Below, piece after piece: positions 39,268-50,888 of a stretch of DNA of 64,000 bases. Source of the stretch: Paracidovorax konjaci (GTDB lineage Bacteria > Pseudomonadota > Gammaproteobacteria > Burkholderiales > Burkholderiaceae_C). Positions within the stretch are counted from its first letter, which is position 1. Each line of letters begins with the position of its first letter. The stretch lies in assembly GCF_900112675.1 (NCBI RefSeq), contig NZ_FOMQ01000004.1, forward strand, positions 310,001 through 374,000. Direction: 5' to 3'. Under the pieces are notes generated by a model. That model was not told the DNA's origin. It saw nothing but the letters and a program-made list of their open reading frames with translations, and did no database searches. Position numbers and translations under genes: made by a program.

Positions 39268-41250
39268 CGTGCGGTAGAACTGCATCGGCACCGCCTGCGC
39301 CTCGCGCGCGTGCTGGTTCTGCACCGATTTCTTCACCTTGCCGACCACGTGCATCTCGCACGGCTTGCAGTCGAAGCGCAGCGTGAGCTTTTCCTTGCCA
39401 TTGATGAGGTGCAGCGGTTCGGCCTTGATGGTGCCCTTGACGCCGATGACGCCCTTGGCCTGTTTGGGGCACAGGCTCATGGAAAAGCGCACGCAGTGCT
39501 TGGTGATCATCAGGCTCACCTCGCCTTCCTCTTCCTGGCTTTCGTAGGCGGCATCGATCACCTTCACGCCGTGCTTCATGTAGAAGTCGTGCGCCTTCTG
39601 GTTGAACACGTTGGCCAGGTAGGTGAGGGTGTCTTCGGGGAAGGCCACGGGCGGCTCCACCGGCCGGGCGCGGGGCAGGCGCTGCAGGCCCGCGGCGCGT
39701 GCGGCCTCCAGCTCGGCCACGGCATCGCGGCGCAGCGGGTTGAGCACCGAGGCCGGCACGAACCAGGGCCCGCGCAGGGCGACCGCGATGTCGTGCGCCT
39801 GGAACAGCGTGGCCCCGAAGCGGCCGAGCTGCTCGCGCAGGCCGGCCTGCGCCTTCGCGGCATCGGTGGCCGCCTCGTGGGGATGGTCCACGGCGGCGGT
39901 GCCGACGAAGCCGTCCTCGTCGGTCAGCGTGAGCGCGAAACCGGTGTCGGTGTCCGTGAAGTGCGCCCAGAGACCGATGCGCCGCTCGCTCGATTTCTTC
40001 TCCAGCGTGCGCACCCAGTCCATGTCGCGGTTGCGGTTGATCTCGGTGCCGCGGCGCAGGTCCTTGAAGCCTTCCATCGGGTCTTTCGGGAACACGCGCC
40101 ACTGGTGGCGGGCCTTGCCGGGCGCGGGCTCGGCGCGGTTGATGGCCACGCCCACGAGTTCCTTCTGCAGGTCGTAGTAGCAGAGCCCGTCGCCGTTGTG
40201 CAGCACGGCATCGGGCGCGTGCGTCTCCAGCTCGACCCAGTTCGGGCCGACCTGCGTGATCCAGCCGATCGGCTGGCCGGGGTTCTTGGGCGTATCGAAG
40301 GCGCCGATGTCTTCCTTGCGGCCGTTCACGAAATAGTCGGTGAACTCGCGGTTGAAGTTCTGCAGCGGATCGGGCGTGAATGTGAAGGTGGTGTGCCCGC
40401 TCGATGACCGCGCGAGCGGCGCGCCGGAGGTCTCGCGTTCCTCGATGATCTCGTCGAGCAGCCGGCGGTAATGGGCCGTGACGTTCTTCACGTACGCCAT
40501 GTCCTTGTAGCGGCCCTCGATCTTGAAGCTGCGCACGCCCGCGTCGATGAGCGCGCGCAGGTTGTCCGACTGGTTGTTGTCCTTCATCGAGAGCACGTGC
40601 TTGTCGTGCGCGATGAAGCGGCCCGCATCGTCGGTCACCTGGTAGGGCAGGCGGCAGGCCTGGCTGCATTCGCCGCGGTTGGCGCTGCGGCCCGTGTGCG
40701 CATGGCTGATGTAGCACTGCCCGCTGTAGGCCACGCACAGCGCGCCGTGGATGAAGAATTCGATGGTGCAGCGCTCGGCGTCGGTGGCCGCGCGCACGGC
40801 GGCGATCTCCTGCACGGTGAGTTCGCGCGCCAGCACGATCTGCGAGAGGCCGGCGTCCTGCAGGAAGCGGGCCTTCTCGGGCGTGCGGATGTCGGTCTGG
40901 GTGCTCGCGTGGAGCTGGATGGGCGGCAGGTCGATCTCCAGCAGGCCCATGTCCTGGATGATGAGCGCGTCGGCCCCGGCCTCGTACACCTGCCAGGCCA
41001 TGCGGCGCGCGCCTTCCAGCTCGTCGTCGCGCAGGATGGTGTTGAGCGTGACGAAGATCCGGCCATGGAAGCGGTGCGCATGGCGGATGAGCCGCTCCAG
41101 ATCGCGCATCTCGTTGCCCGCGCCGGCCCGTGCGCCGAACGCCGGGCCCCCGATGTAGACGGCATCCGCGCCATGGTTGATGGCTTCGATGCCGATGTCG
41201 GCGTCGCGCGCGGGGGAGAGCAGTTCGAGCTGGTGGGGCAGGAGAGACAT
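39241..41250 (-). CDS. rlhA: Peptidase U32 family protein, RlhA-like (23S rRNA C2501 hydroxylation)
   Basis: A 669-residue U32 protein. The N-terminal U32 domain opens with LELLSPARDADIGIEAINHGADAVYIGGPAFGAR and has the cysteine-rich motif FFIHGALCVAYSGQCY, then RSANRGECSQACRLPY, probably holding an Fe-S cluster. The C-terminal extension (DUF3656-like, about 390-669) and overall length match E. coli YdcP/RlhA (653 residues), which hydroxylates C2501 of 23S rRNA with prephenate-dependent chemistry, rather than the shorter TrhP/UbiU/UbiV. The function is inferred from length and domain layout. Confidence 0.85.
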   Translation of the reverse strand: MSLLPHQLELLSPARDADIGIEAINHGADAVYIGGPAFGARAGAGNEMRDLERLIRHAHRFHGRIFVTLNTILRDDELEGARRMAWQVYEAGADALIIQDMGLLEIDLPPIQLHASTQTDIRTPEKARFLQDAGLSQIVLARELTVQEIAAVRAATDAERCTIEFFIHGALCVAYSGQCYISHAHTGRSANRGECSQACRLPYQVTDDAGRFIAHDKHVLSMKDNNQSDNLRALIDAGVRSFKIEGRYKDMAYVKNVTAHYRRLLDEIIEERETSGAPLARSSSGHTTFTFTPDPLQNFNREFTDYFVNGRKEDIGAFDTPKNPGQPIGWITQVGPNWVELETHAPDAVLHNGDGLCYYDLQKELVGVAINRAEPAPGKARHQWRVFPKDPMEGFKDLRRGTEINRNRDMDWVRTLEKKSSERRIGLWAHFTDTDTGFALTLTDEDGFVGTAAVDHPHEAATDAAKAQAGLREQLGRFGATLFQAHDIAVALRGPWFVPASVLNPLRRDAVAELEAARAAGLQRLPRARPVEPPVAFPEDTLTYLANVFNQKAHDFYMKHGVKVIDAAYESQEEEGEVSLMITKHCVRFSMSLCPKQAKGVIGVKGTIKAEPLHLINGKEKLTLRFDCKPCEMHVVGKVKKSVQNQHAREAQAVPMQFYRTRPVPGAPH

Positions 41251-41521
41251 GGGGCGGGATTATCCCCGCAGGGGCCGCAGGCGGCACCTGCCCGGCTCTC
41301 CACGGGACGGGCCGTGGCCGCCGCGCGCGTCCGAGATGCCCCCACAGTGGCCCCACAGCGGCCCCGCAATGCCCCAGGATGGAGCGTTTCATCGCATTCA
41401 TGCACCGTGCTGGCGCCGCTTCGCCCGGAGACGGTGCGAACTGCCGGTACGATTCGGCCCGGTGCCCGCACAGCGCGGGCATTTCCCCCGCTGATCCAGA
41501 GACCGCCAGGAGACCGACCCA

Positions 41522-42679
41522 GTGCCATCCGCTTTCCGCTTCCGCCCCTCTTTGCAATGCGCCGCCTTCACCGCCGCGCTGGCCGCTTTCGCCGCCGCCC
41601 CCGCCAGCGCGCAGGACGTGCAGACCGTCAAGATCGGCCACGCCGGCCCCCTCTCGGGCGGCATTGCCCACATCGGCAAGGACACCGAAAACGGCGTGCG
41701 CCTGGCGTTGGACGACCTCAATGCCCAGAACCTCGTGATCGGCGGCAAGAAGATCCGCTTCGAAATCGCCGCGGAAGACGACGCCGGCGACCCGCGCCAG
41801 GCCACGGCCATCGCGCAGAAGTTCTGCGACCTGAAGGTGGCCGGCGTCGTGGGCCACCTGCAGTCGGGCACGTCGATCCCCGCCTCGTCGCTGTACGACA
41901 AGTGCGGCCTGCCGAACATCACGGCCGCGGCCACCAACCCCGACCTGACCAAGCCCGGCTACAAGACCACCTACCGCCTGATCGCCAACGACAGCGCTTT
42001 AGGCGCGGCGCTGGCCATCTACGCGGCCGACCACCTGAAGCTCAAGTCGGTGGCCATCATCGACGACCGCACGGCCTACGGCCAGGGCCTGGCGCAGGTC
42101 TTCAAGGCCACGGCGCTGCAGAAGGGCCTGAAGGTGGTGGCCGAGGAATTCACCAACGACAGGGCCACCGATTTCATGGCGATCCTCACGTCGATCAAGC
42201 CCAAGAAGCCCGATGCGATCTTCTACGGCGGGCTGGACGCGCAGGCCGGTCCGATGCTGCGCCAGATGGAGCAGCTCGGCCTGGGCGAGATGAAGTATTT
42301 CGGCGGCGACGCGCTGTGCACCGAAAAGCTGCCCGAACTGGCGAGCAAGGGCGCCGTGCTCAAGAACGTGACGTGCGCCACCGGTGGTGCGTCCGTGGCC
42401 AAGATGCAGGGCGGCGCCGAATGGAAGAAGCGCTACGACGCCAGGTTCCCCGGCCAGTTCCAGATCTACAGTCCCTATGCCTACGACGCGGCGATGGTGC
42501 TGGTCGATGCGATGAAGCGGGCCGACTCGGTGGACCCCAAGGTCTACACGCCCTTCATCGCCAAGACCCAGTACAAGGGCGTGACCGCGAACGTGGCCTT
42601 CACGGCCAAGGGCGAGCTGACCGCGCCGGCCGTGACGCTCTACCACTACCCTGCGAATGCCCGCGTGGCGCTGAACTGA
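41522..42679 (+). CDS. Branched-chain amino acid ABC transporter, periplasmic binding protein
   Basis: A 385-residue exported LivK/BraC-type binding protein. The signal peptide runs to about residue 31 (AAPASA|QDVQTVKIGHAGPLSG). The periplasmic-binding fold has GIAHIGKDTENGVRLALDDLNAQ, a disulfide-type pair in KFCDLKVAG and SLYDKCGLPN, and VAIIDDRTAYGQGLAQVFK. It starts with GTG; AGGAG (41508-41512) lies 9 nt upstream. No permease or ATPase gene is adjacent, so it is an orphan binding protein here. Leu/Ile/Val or related amino acids are the likely ligands. Confidence 0.92.
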   Translation: MPSAFRFRPSLQCAAFTAALAAFAAAPASAQDVQTVKIGHAGPLSGGIAHIGKDTENGVRLALDDLNAQNLVIGGKKIRFEIAAEDDAGDPRQATAIAQKFCDLKVAGVVGHLQSGTSIPASSLYDKCGLPNITAAATNPDLTKPGYKTTYRLIANDSALGAALAIYAADHLKLKSVAIIDDRTAYGQGLAQVFKATALQKGLKVVAEEFTNDRATDFMAILTSIKPKKPDAIFYGGLDAQAGPMLRQMEQLGLGEMKYFGGDALCTEKLPELASKGAVLKNVTCATGGASVAKMQGGAEWKKRYDARFPGQFQIYSPYAYDAAMVLVDAMKRADSVDPKVYTPFIAKTQYKGVTANVAFTAKGELTAPAVTLYHYPANARVALN

Positions 42680-42738
42680 TTGCCCGGCACCCGCGGCTGC
42701 CGCGGCATGGCCGCGGCGCCCCGGGTTCGCTAGAGTAG

Positions 42739-42779
42739 CGTGCCGCCCCCGGAAGCTCCGGGCGCGGCACGTTTGCTTT
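42739..42779 (+). terminator. Terminator after the binding protein gene
   Basis: CGTGCCGC (42739-42746) pairs with GCGGCACG (42764-42771), and CCCGGA (42748-42753) with TCCGGG (42757-42762), one C-C mismatch between them, loop AGC; TTTGCTTT follows. Confidence 0.78.
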
Positions 42780-42825
42780 GGGCGGCGACGCCCGCACCCC
42801 CGTGACGATCGAAGAAGGACGACCT

Positions 42826-43071
42826 ATGCGCATGGCGTTTGGACTGGTAGGCCTGCTCGTGGCCCTGGCCGTGGTGGCCGTACTCGTGAAGCAGCAACTG
42901 GGCGCCACGCGCGTGGCCGTGCCCGCGGTGCCCGGCGCGCAGGCGCCCGCATCGGGTGCCTCCGCACCCACGGTGCGCCAGCAGAGCCTGCAGGTGCAGG
43001 AACAGGTGCGCCAGCAGGTGGAATCGCTCATGCAGCAGCCTCGGCCGATGCCGGAAGACGACCCCAAGTAA
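42826..43071 (+). CDS. Small single-pass membrane protein
   Basis: An 81-residue protein with one N-terminal transmembrane helix (about residues 4-21, AFGLVGLLVALAVVAVLV) and a polar tail with an Ala/Pro linker and a Gln-rich stretch (VRQQSLQVQEQVRQQVESLMQQ, likely a short coiled coil). GAAGGA (42814-42819) supports the ATG at 42826. I recognise no family; homologues upstream of tadA in related genomes would support it as a real gene. Confidence 0.68.
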   Translation: MRMAFGLVGLLVALAVVAVLVKQQLGATRVAVPAVPGAQAPASGASAPTVRQQSLQVQEQVRQQVESLMQQPRPMPEDDPK

Positions 43072-43084
43072 CCTGGGTTCAGAT

Positions 43085-44592
<1,508 letters not shown>

Positions 44593-44682
44593 CCGGCGCA
44601 CGCAGACGCCGCGCTTCGCCCCCTTATCGCCCCTGTCTTTCCCCGCCCTTGCCGGAGCGGGCCTGCCGGCCCGACTGAAGCC

Positions 44683-45681
44683 TTGTCCGAACACGATCAC
44701 GACCATTCGCACTGCGGCCACGACCATGGCCCGCGCCACATCTACATCTACTCGCCGGCCGGTGCCGTGCGCGACAAGGCTGCGTTCAAGCGCGGCGTCG
44801 CGCGCCTGAAGGCGCTGGGCCACGAGGTCGAGGTCGATGCGGACGCCCTGGCGGTCCACACCCGATTCGCGGGCGACGATGCCACGCGCCTCGCCGCGAT
44901 CCACCGGGCCGCCGCGAGCGGTGCCGACGTGGCCCTCATCGCGCGCGGCGGCTACGGCCTCACGCGCATCCTGGACGGCATCCGCTACAAGGCGGTCGCG
45001 AAGGCGGTGGAGCGCGGCACGCAGTTCGTGGGCGTGAGCGATTTCACGGCCTTCCAGTGCGCGCTGCTCGCCAAAACGGGCGCCATGACCTGGGCCGGCC
45101 CCTCGCTGGTGGGCGACCTCGGCTGCGAAGGCGAGCCCGACGACATCATGCTGGCCTGTTTCGACGACCTGCTCACGGGCCACGGCGAAGGTTCCGGCTG
45201 GCGCATGCACAACGAGAAGCCGGCCGCCGACGGCACGCCCGCGGTGCGCGACTTGTACCTGCGCAACGCCACGCTCTGGGGCGGCAACCTCGCGATGCTG
45301 TGCTCGCTGGTCGGCACCCCCTACCTGCCGCAGGTCAAGGGCGGCATCCTGTTCCTGGAGGACGTGAGCGAGCACCCCTACCGCGTTGAACGCATGCTCA
45401 CGCAGTTGCTGCACGCCGGCATCCTCGCGCAGCAGAAGGCCGTGGTGTTCGGCCAGTTCACGGGCTACCAGCTCGCGCCGCACGACAAGGGCTTCAAGCT
45501 GCAGACCGTGGTGGACTGGCTGCGCACGCGCATCAAGGCGCCCGTGCTCACCAACCTGCCGTTCGGCCACGTGCCCACCAAGGTGCTGCTGCCGGTCGGC
45601 GCGCCGGTGTCGCTGTCGGTCGAAGGGCGCGATGCGTTGATCTACTGGGGCCACGTGGGCGCCGCGGCGCATACGCACTGA
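44683..45681 (+). CDS. ldcA: LD-carboxypeptidase (S66 family), cytosolic
   Basis: A 332-residue serine peptidase that trims the terminal D-Ala from tetrapeptides during peptidoglycan recycling. S66 features: IYSPAGAVRDKAAFKRG, ARGGYGLTRILDGI, nucleophile Ser119 in GVSDFTAFQ, and the Glu and His of the triad in LFLEDVSEHPYRVERML and NLPFGHVPTK. There is no signal peptide. The start is a TTG at 44683 because MSEHDHDHSHCGHDHG leads directly into the fold; no in-frame ATG is available nearby. That His/Cys-rich tail (six His and one Cys in 16 residues) could bind metal. It follows tadA by 90 bp. Confidence 0.9.
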   Translation: MSEHDHDHSHCGHDHGPRHIYIYSPAGAVRDKAAFKRGVARLKALGHEVEVDADALAVHTRFAGDDATRLAAIHRAAASGADVALIARGGYGLTRILDGIRYKAVAKAVERGTQFVGVSDFTAFQCALLAKTGAMTWAGPSLVGDLGCEGEPDDIMLACFDDLLTGHGEGSGWRMHNEKPAADGTPAVRDLYLRNATLWGGNLAMLCSLVGTPYLPQVKGGILFLEDVSEHPYRVERMLTQLLHAGILAQQKAVVFGQFTGYQLAPHDKGFKLQTVVDWLRTRIKAPVLTNLPFGHVPTKVLLPVGAPVSLSVEGRDALIYWGHVGAAAHTH

Positions 45682-45929
45682 CCCGGCCGCCCCGACCGAG
45701 CCGGCGGGCAGGGAGGTGCCTGCGCCCATCCGGCGCGGCCCGGGCCGCCGTGCGCCGGACGCGCCGCGTCCCGGTGTCGCGGTGCGCCGCCGCGCCGGCC
45801 CGCCCGGCGCATTGCCGCATTCCATAATCCACGCCACCTTCTTCTTCTCCGTACCGCTTCCCGACCCGTGCCCCCACTTCCCACCCTCCACCCCTGGCTG
45901 CCCGCGCGCATCCGCGAAGGCGCTGCGCC

Positions 45930-46877
45930 ATGAAGACCGCACGGCACACGGTGGTCTTTTCCGACATCGTCGGCACCACGGCCCTCTACGAAGTCCAGGG
46001 CAATGCCCGGGCGGCCGCCGCGGTGACCCGGCTCGTCGAATGGATGGGGGCGGTGCTCGGCGTCCACGGCGGGCGGGTGGTGAAAACGCTGGGCGACGGC
46101 GTGCTGGCGGTGTTCGGCGAGCCGGGTGCCGCGGTGGCCGCGGCCACCGACATGGCGCGCCGCCACCATGAACGCCCGGGGCATGCCGGCCTGGCCATGG
46201 ACCTGCGCGTGGGCATGGCCCATGGCGAACTCGTGGAGGTGGACGGCGACACCTACGGCGACGCGGTGAACATCGCCTCGCGCCTGTGCGAGCGTGCCGG
46301 CGCGCGCGAGATCCTGGCGGACGCCGCCACGGTGGAGTTCGCGGGCGGCATCGACGGCGCGGCCTATGTCCGCATGGGCCAGCTGGAGCTGCGCGGCCGC
46401 GCCGAGCCGCTGCTGGTCTACCAGGTGGAGTGGCGGCAGGGCGACGAGCACGGCCTGCTCACGCAGCGCGCGGGCCTGCCCAGCGGCCCGGTGCCGTTCC
46501 AGCCGGCCAGCACCTGGATCGAGCTGGCCTGGGCCGGCACCTTCCGAACCTTCGGAGCGGCCGACAGCCCGCTGCACATCGGCCGTGCCACCCAGGCCGG
46601 CGTGCGCCTGGCCGATGCCCGCGTGTCGCGCCTGCACGCGCGCATCGAATGGCGCGGCGGCACCATCGTGTTCACGGACCTGAGCAGTTTCGGCAGCTGG
46701 GTGCGGTTCGACGGCAGCGAAACCGTGGTGGCGCTGCGCCGCTCGGCCTGCCTGCTGCACGGCAGCGGGCAGATCGCCCTGGGCGTGCCGTTCGGCCGGC
46801 CGGACACCCCCACGCTGGGCTTCGGCGTGACCGACACCGACGTGCCCGAGAGCTGGGACACCCTCCCGCCGTATTGA
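45930..46877 (+). CDS. Class III nucleotide cyclase - FHA domain fusion
   Basis: A 315-residue soluble protein. The catalytic domain (about residues 5-165) has the metal aspartates Asp12 (VFSDIVGTTALYE) and Asp56 (KTLGDGVLAVF), the base-specifying Lys52 and Asp111, and the transition-state Asn114 and Arg118 (GDAVNIASRL), so an active adenylyl cyclase is expected. The C-terminal FHA domain (about 205-295) has HIGRATQAGVRLADARVSRLHAR and GSWVRF, which bind phosphothreonine peptides. The pairing suggests cAMP output tied to Ser/Thr phosphorylation; no kinase gene is nearby. A CATAAT lies at 45823-45828. Confidence 0.9.
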   Translation: MKTARHTVVFSDIVGTTALYEVQGNARAAAAVTRLVEWMGAVLGVHGGRVVKTLGDGVLAVFGEPGAAVAAATDMARRHHERPGHAGLAMDLRVGMAHGELVEVDGDTYGDAVNIASRLCERAGAREILADAATVEFAGGIDGAAYVRMGQLELRGRAEPLLVYQVEWRQGDEHGLLTQRAGLPSGPVPFQPASTWIELAWAGTFRTFGAADSPLHIGRATQAGVRLADARVSRLHARIEWRGGTIVFTDLSSFGSWVRFDGSETVVALRRSACLLHGSGQIALGVPFGRPDTPTLGFGVTDTDVPESWDTLPPY

Positions 46878-46944
46878 GGCGCGCGCACGGCGGCGGCAGG
46901 GCGCCTCTGCACGACAATGGCGCTCACTCAGGAGGGACGGGGCC

Positions 46945-49521
46945 ATGCACACACACAGGACGACGGGCAGACCATGGGGCCGCTGGCTGGCGGTGGCGGC
47001 CGTGGCGCTGCCGCTGCTGGCGGGCGCGGGCGCGGCCATCTATGTGCAGAAAAGCTTCCCCGCGCTGGACGGCCGCGCGGCCGCACCCGGTCTGCGCGCG
47101 CCCGTGCAGGTGCGGCGCGACGCCGCCGACGTGACGCACATCCAGGCGTCGTCGCCGCAGGACCTGTGGTTCGGCCTGGGCTATGTGCACGCCCAGGAGC
47201 GCTCGTGGCAGCTCGAATTCAACCGGCGGCTCATGCATGGGCGGCTGTCCGAGGTGTTCGGCCCCGCCGCGCTGGAGACCGACAAGCTGATGCGTGCGCT
47301 GGACATCATGGGCGCCGCCCGGCGCCAGTACGCCGGCCTGCCCGCGATGGCGCAGGAGGCGCTGCAGGCCTACAGCCGCGGCATCCAGCGTTTCCACCAG
47401 GGCCGCACGCAGGCCCTGCCGCCCGAATTCCTGCTGCTGGGCGTATCGCCGGGAGAGGGCGAGGACGGCGCCTGGCTGCCCGAGGACAGCGTGGGCTGGG
47501 CCCTGATGATGGCGCTGGACATGGGCGGCAACTGGGGCCAGGAGTTCACGCGCCTCTCGCTGGCCCGGGTGCTCGATACCGACCGGCTTTGGCAGGCGCT
47601 GCCGCCCTATCCGGGCGAGCCGCCGGCCACCTCCACGGACCTGGCCGCGCTCTACCGTGGCCTGGGCGTCTACCGCGCCGGGGAGGGCGCTGCGCCGCCG
47701 CCGGGCCATGCCGGGGGCGCATCCACGCCCGCGCAGGCCTCGGCCGCCGTACCGGCCCCGCGTTCCCTGGCGCTGCTGGGGGAGGGCGTGCGGCAGTGGC
47801 TGGAATGGTCGCAGGCGCTGGTGCGCGATGCGGGCACGAACGAAGGCAAGGGCAGCAACAACTGGGTGGTGGCCGGGGAGCGCACCGCCAGCGGAAAGCC
47901 GCTGCTGGCGAACGATCCGCACCTGGGCCTTTCGGCGCCGGCCATCTGGTACTACGCCGCGCTGCATTCGCCGGAAGGCACCGCGGCCGACGGCACGCGC
48001 ATCCCGCCGATGGAGGTGGCGGGCGCGACGCTGCCCGGGTTGCCGTTCGTGGTGCTGGGCCGCACGGCCGGCGTGGCCTGGGGCTTCACGAACACCAGCC
48101 CCGACGTGCAGGACCTCTACCTGGAGCAGATCGACCCCGCCCACCCGCGCCGCTACCGCACGCCCGAGGGCTGGGCCGATTTCGTGGTGCGCACCGAAAG
48201 CATCCGCGTCAAGGGCCAGCCGGACGTCTCCGTCACGCTGCGGGCGACCCGCCACGGGCCGGTGCTGAGCGATGCGCAGGCCTCGCACGGCCGGCTCATC
48301 GACCTGGACCGCTACGTGATCGCGCTGCGCTGGAGCGCCCTCGATGCCGACAACCAGACGGTGCTGGCGGGCCTGCGGCTGAACCATGCCCAGTCGGTGG
48401 GCGGGCTGTTCGAGGCGCTCTCCGACTACCACTCGCCCATGCAGAACGTGGTGGCCGCCGACGTGCAGGGCCGCATCGCCTTCAAGGCCGTGGGGCGCGT
48501 GCCCGTGCGCGATGCCGCCAACGATCTGCGCGGCGTGGCGCCCGCACCCGGCTGGGATGCGCGCTACGACTGGCAGGGCTGGGTGCCCTATGCCGAAACG
48601 CCGCAGGGCGACGGCGCGGGCCGCGGCTGGATCGCCACGGCCAACCAGCGCGTGGCGCCCGAGGGCTACCCGCATTTCATGACGCAGGACTGGGCGCTGC
48701 CCTACCGCTACGACCGCATCGCGCAGCAACTGGGTGCCTCGGCCGTGCACGACATGGCCGGCATGCAGCGCCTGCAGGGCGACGTGGTCTCGCTGGCCAC
48801 GCTGCGGCTGCTGCCGACCCTGCAGCGCGCGCTGCAGGGCCACCCCCATCCGCTGGCGGCCGACGCGGCCGCGCAGCTGCGCGGCTTCGATGGCGCGATG
48901 CGCGCGGACCGTGCGGCGCCGCTCGTTTTTGCCGCCTGGGTGGACGAACTGGCGCGCGGCACGCTGGGTGCGCGCATCGGTGCGGAGCGGTTCGCCGCCA
49001 CCTACGGCAGGCGCGACTACCGCGCCGGCCTGGAAGGCATCCTGGAGCGTGGTGACGCCTGGTGGTGCCAGCCCGTCACCTGCGAGCGGCAAGCCGCGGA
49101 CGCCGTGGGCCGCGCGCTCGACCGCCTGCAGGCGGCGCAGGGCACCGAGCCCGCACGCTGGCAGTGGGGGCGCGCCCACGCGGCCGTGAGCACGCACCGC
49201 CCGTTCAGCAACGTGCCGGCGCTGGCGCGGTTCTTCGAGGTGCGGGTGCCGTCACCGGGCGATGCCTACACGGTCAACGTGGGGCAGTACGACGCCGGCA
49301 TTGCATCCGGGCCGTTCGTGAACCGGCACGCGGCCTCGCTGCGCGCCATCTACGACCTGGCCGACCTGGAAGCCTCCCGGTTCATCTACCAGACCGGGCA
49401 GAGCGGGCTGGTGTTCTCGCCGCGCTACCGCGACATGCGGGGCGAATGGGCGGGCGGCGGCTACCGGCCGCTGCAGCTGCGGCCGGAGCGCTGGGCGCAT
49501 GCCCTGACCCTGGTGCCCTGA
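46945..49521 (+). CDS. Penicillin/acyl-homoserine lactone acylase family (Ntn hydrolase)
   Basis: An 858-residue S45 peptidase precursor that self-cleaves into alpha and beta chains. An N-terminal hydrophobic segment (about 12-33) exports it. The alpha chain has HIQASSPQDLWFGLGYVHAQER; the spacer (about 225-300) is Ala/Pro-rich; the beta chain starts at Ser304 in GKGSNNWVV, the Ntn nucleophile, followed by LLANDPHLGL, FTNTSPDVQDLY and ATRHGPVLSD. Substrates in this family range from penicillin G to N-acyl-homoserine lactones; QuiP/PvdQ-like quorum quenching is possible but not proven. GGAGG 9 nt before the ATG fixes the start. Confidence 0.9.
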   Translation: MHTHRTTGRPWGRWLAVAAVALPLLAGAGAAIYVQKSFPALDGRAAAPGLRAPVQVRRDAADVTHIQASSPQDLWFGLGYVHAQERSWQLEFNRRLMHGRLSEVFGPAALETDKLMRALDIMGAARRQYAGLPAMAQEALQAYSRGIQRFHQGRTQALPPEFLLLGVSPGEGEDGAWLPEDSVGWALMMALDMGGNWGQEFTRLSLARVLDTDRLWQALPPYPGEPPATSTDLAALYRGLGVYRAGEGAAPPPGHAGGASTPAQASAAVPAPRSLALLGEGVRQWLEWSQALVRDAGTNEGKGSNNWVVAGERTASGKPLLANDPHLGLSAPAIWYYAALHSPEGTAADGTRIPPMEVAGATLPGLPFVVLGRTAGVAWGFTNTSPDVQDLYLEQIDPAHPRRYRTPEGWADFVVRTESIRVKGQPDVSVTLRATRHGPVLSDAQASHGRLIDLDRYVIALRWSALDADNQTVLAGLRLNHAQSVGGLFEALSDYHSPMQNVVAADVQGRIAFKAVGRVPVRDAANDLRGVAPAPGWDARYDWQGWVPYAETPQGDGAGRGWIATANQRVAPEGYPHFMTQDWALPYRYDRIAQQLGASAVHDMAGMQRLQGDVVSLATLRLLPTLQRALQGHPHPLAADAAAQLRGFDGAMRADRAAPLVFAAWVDELARGTLGARIGAERFAATYGRRDYRAGLEGILERGDAWWCQPVTCERQAADAVGRALDRLQAAQGTEPARWQWGRAHAAVSTHRPFSNVPALARFFEVRVPSPGDAYTVNVGQYDAGIASGPFVNRHAASLRAIYDLADLEASRFIYQTGQSGLVFSPRYRDMRGEWAGGGYRPLQLRPERWAHALTLVP

Positions 49522-49559
49522 CTCTCCGCGCAGGGCACCGGGGCAGGGCGGCTGCGCGC

Positions 49560-50834
<1,275 letters not shown>

Positions 50835-50888
50835 CGCGGTTCTCCGGTTGAAATCGTGCCGCGCGGCGTGACGCGGACCAGGGCCTGC

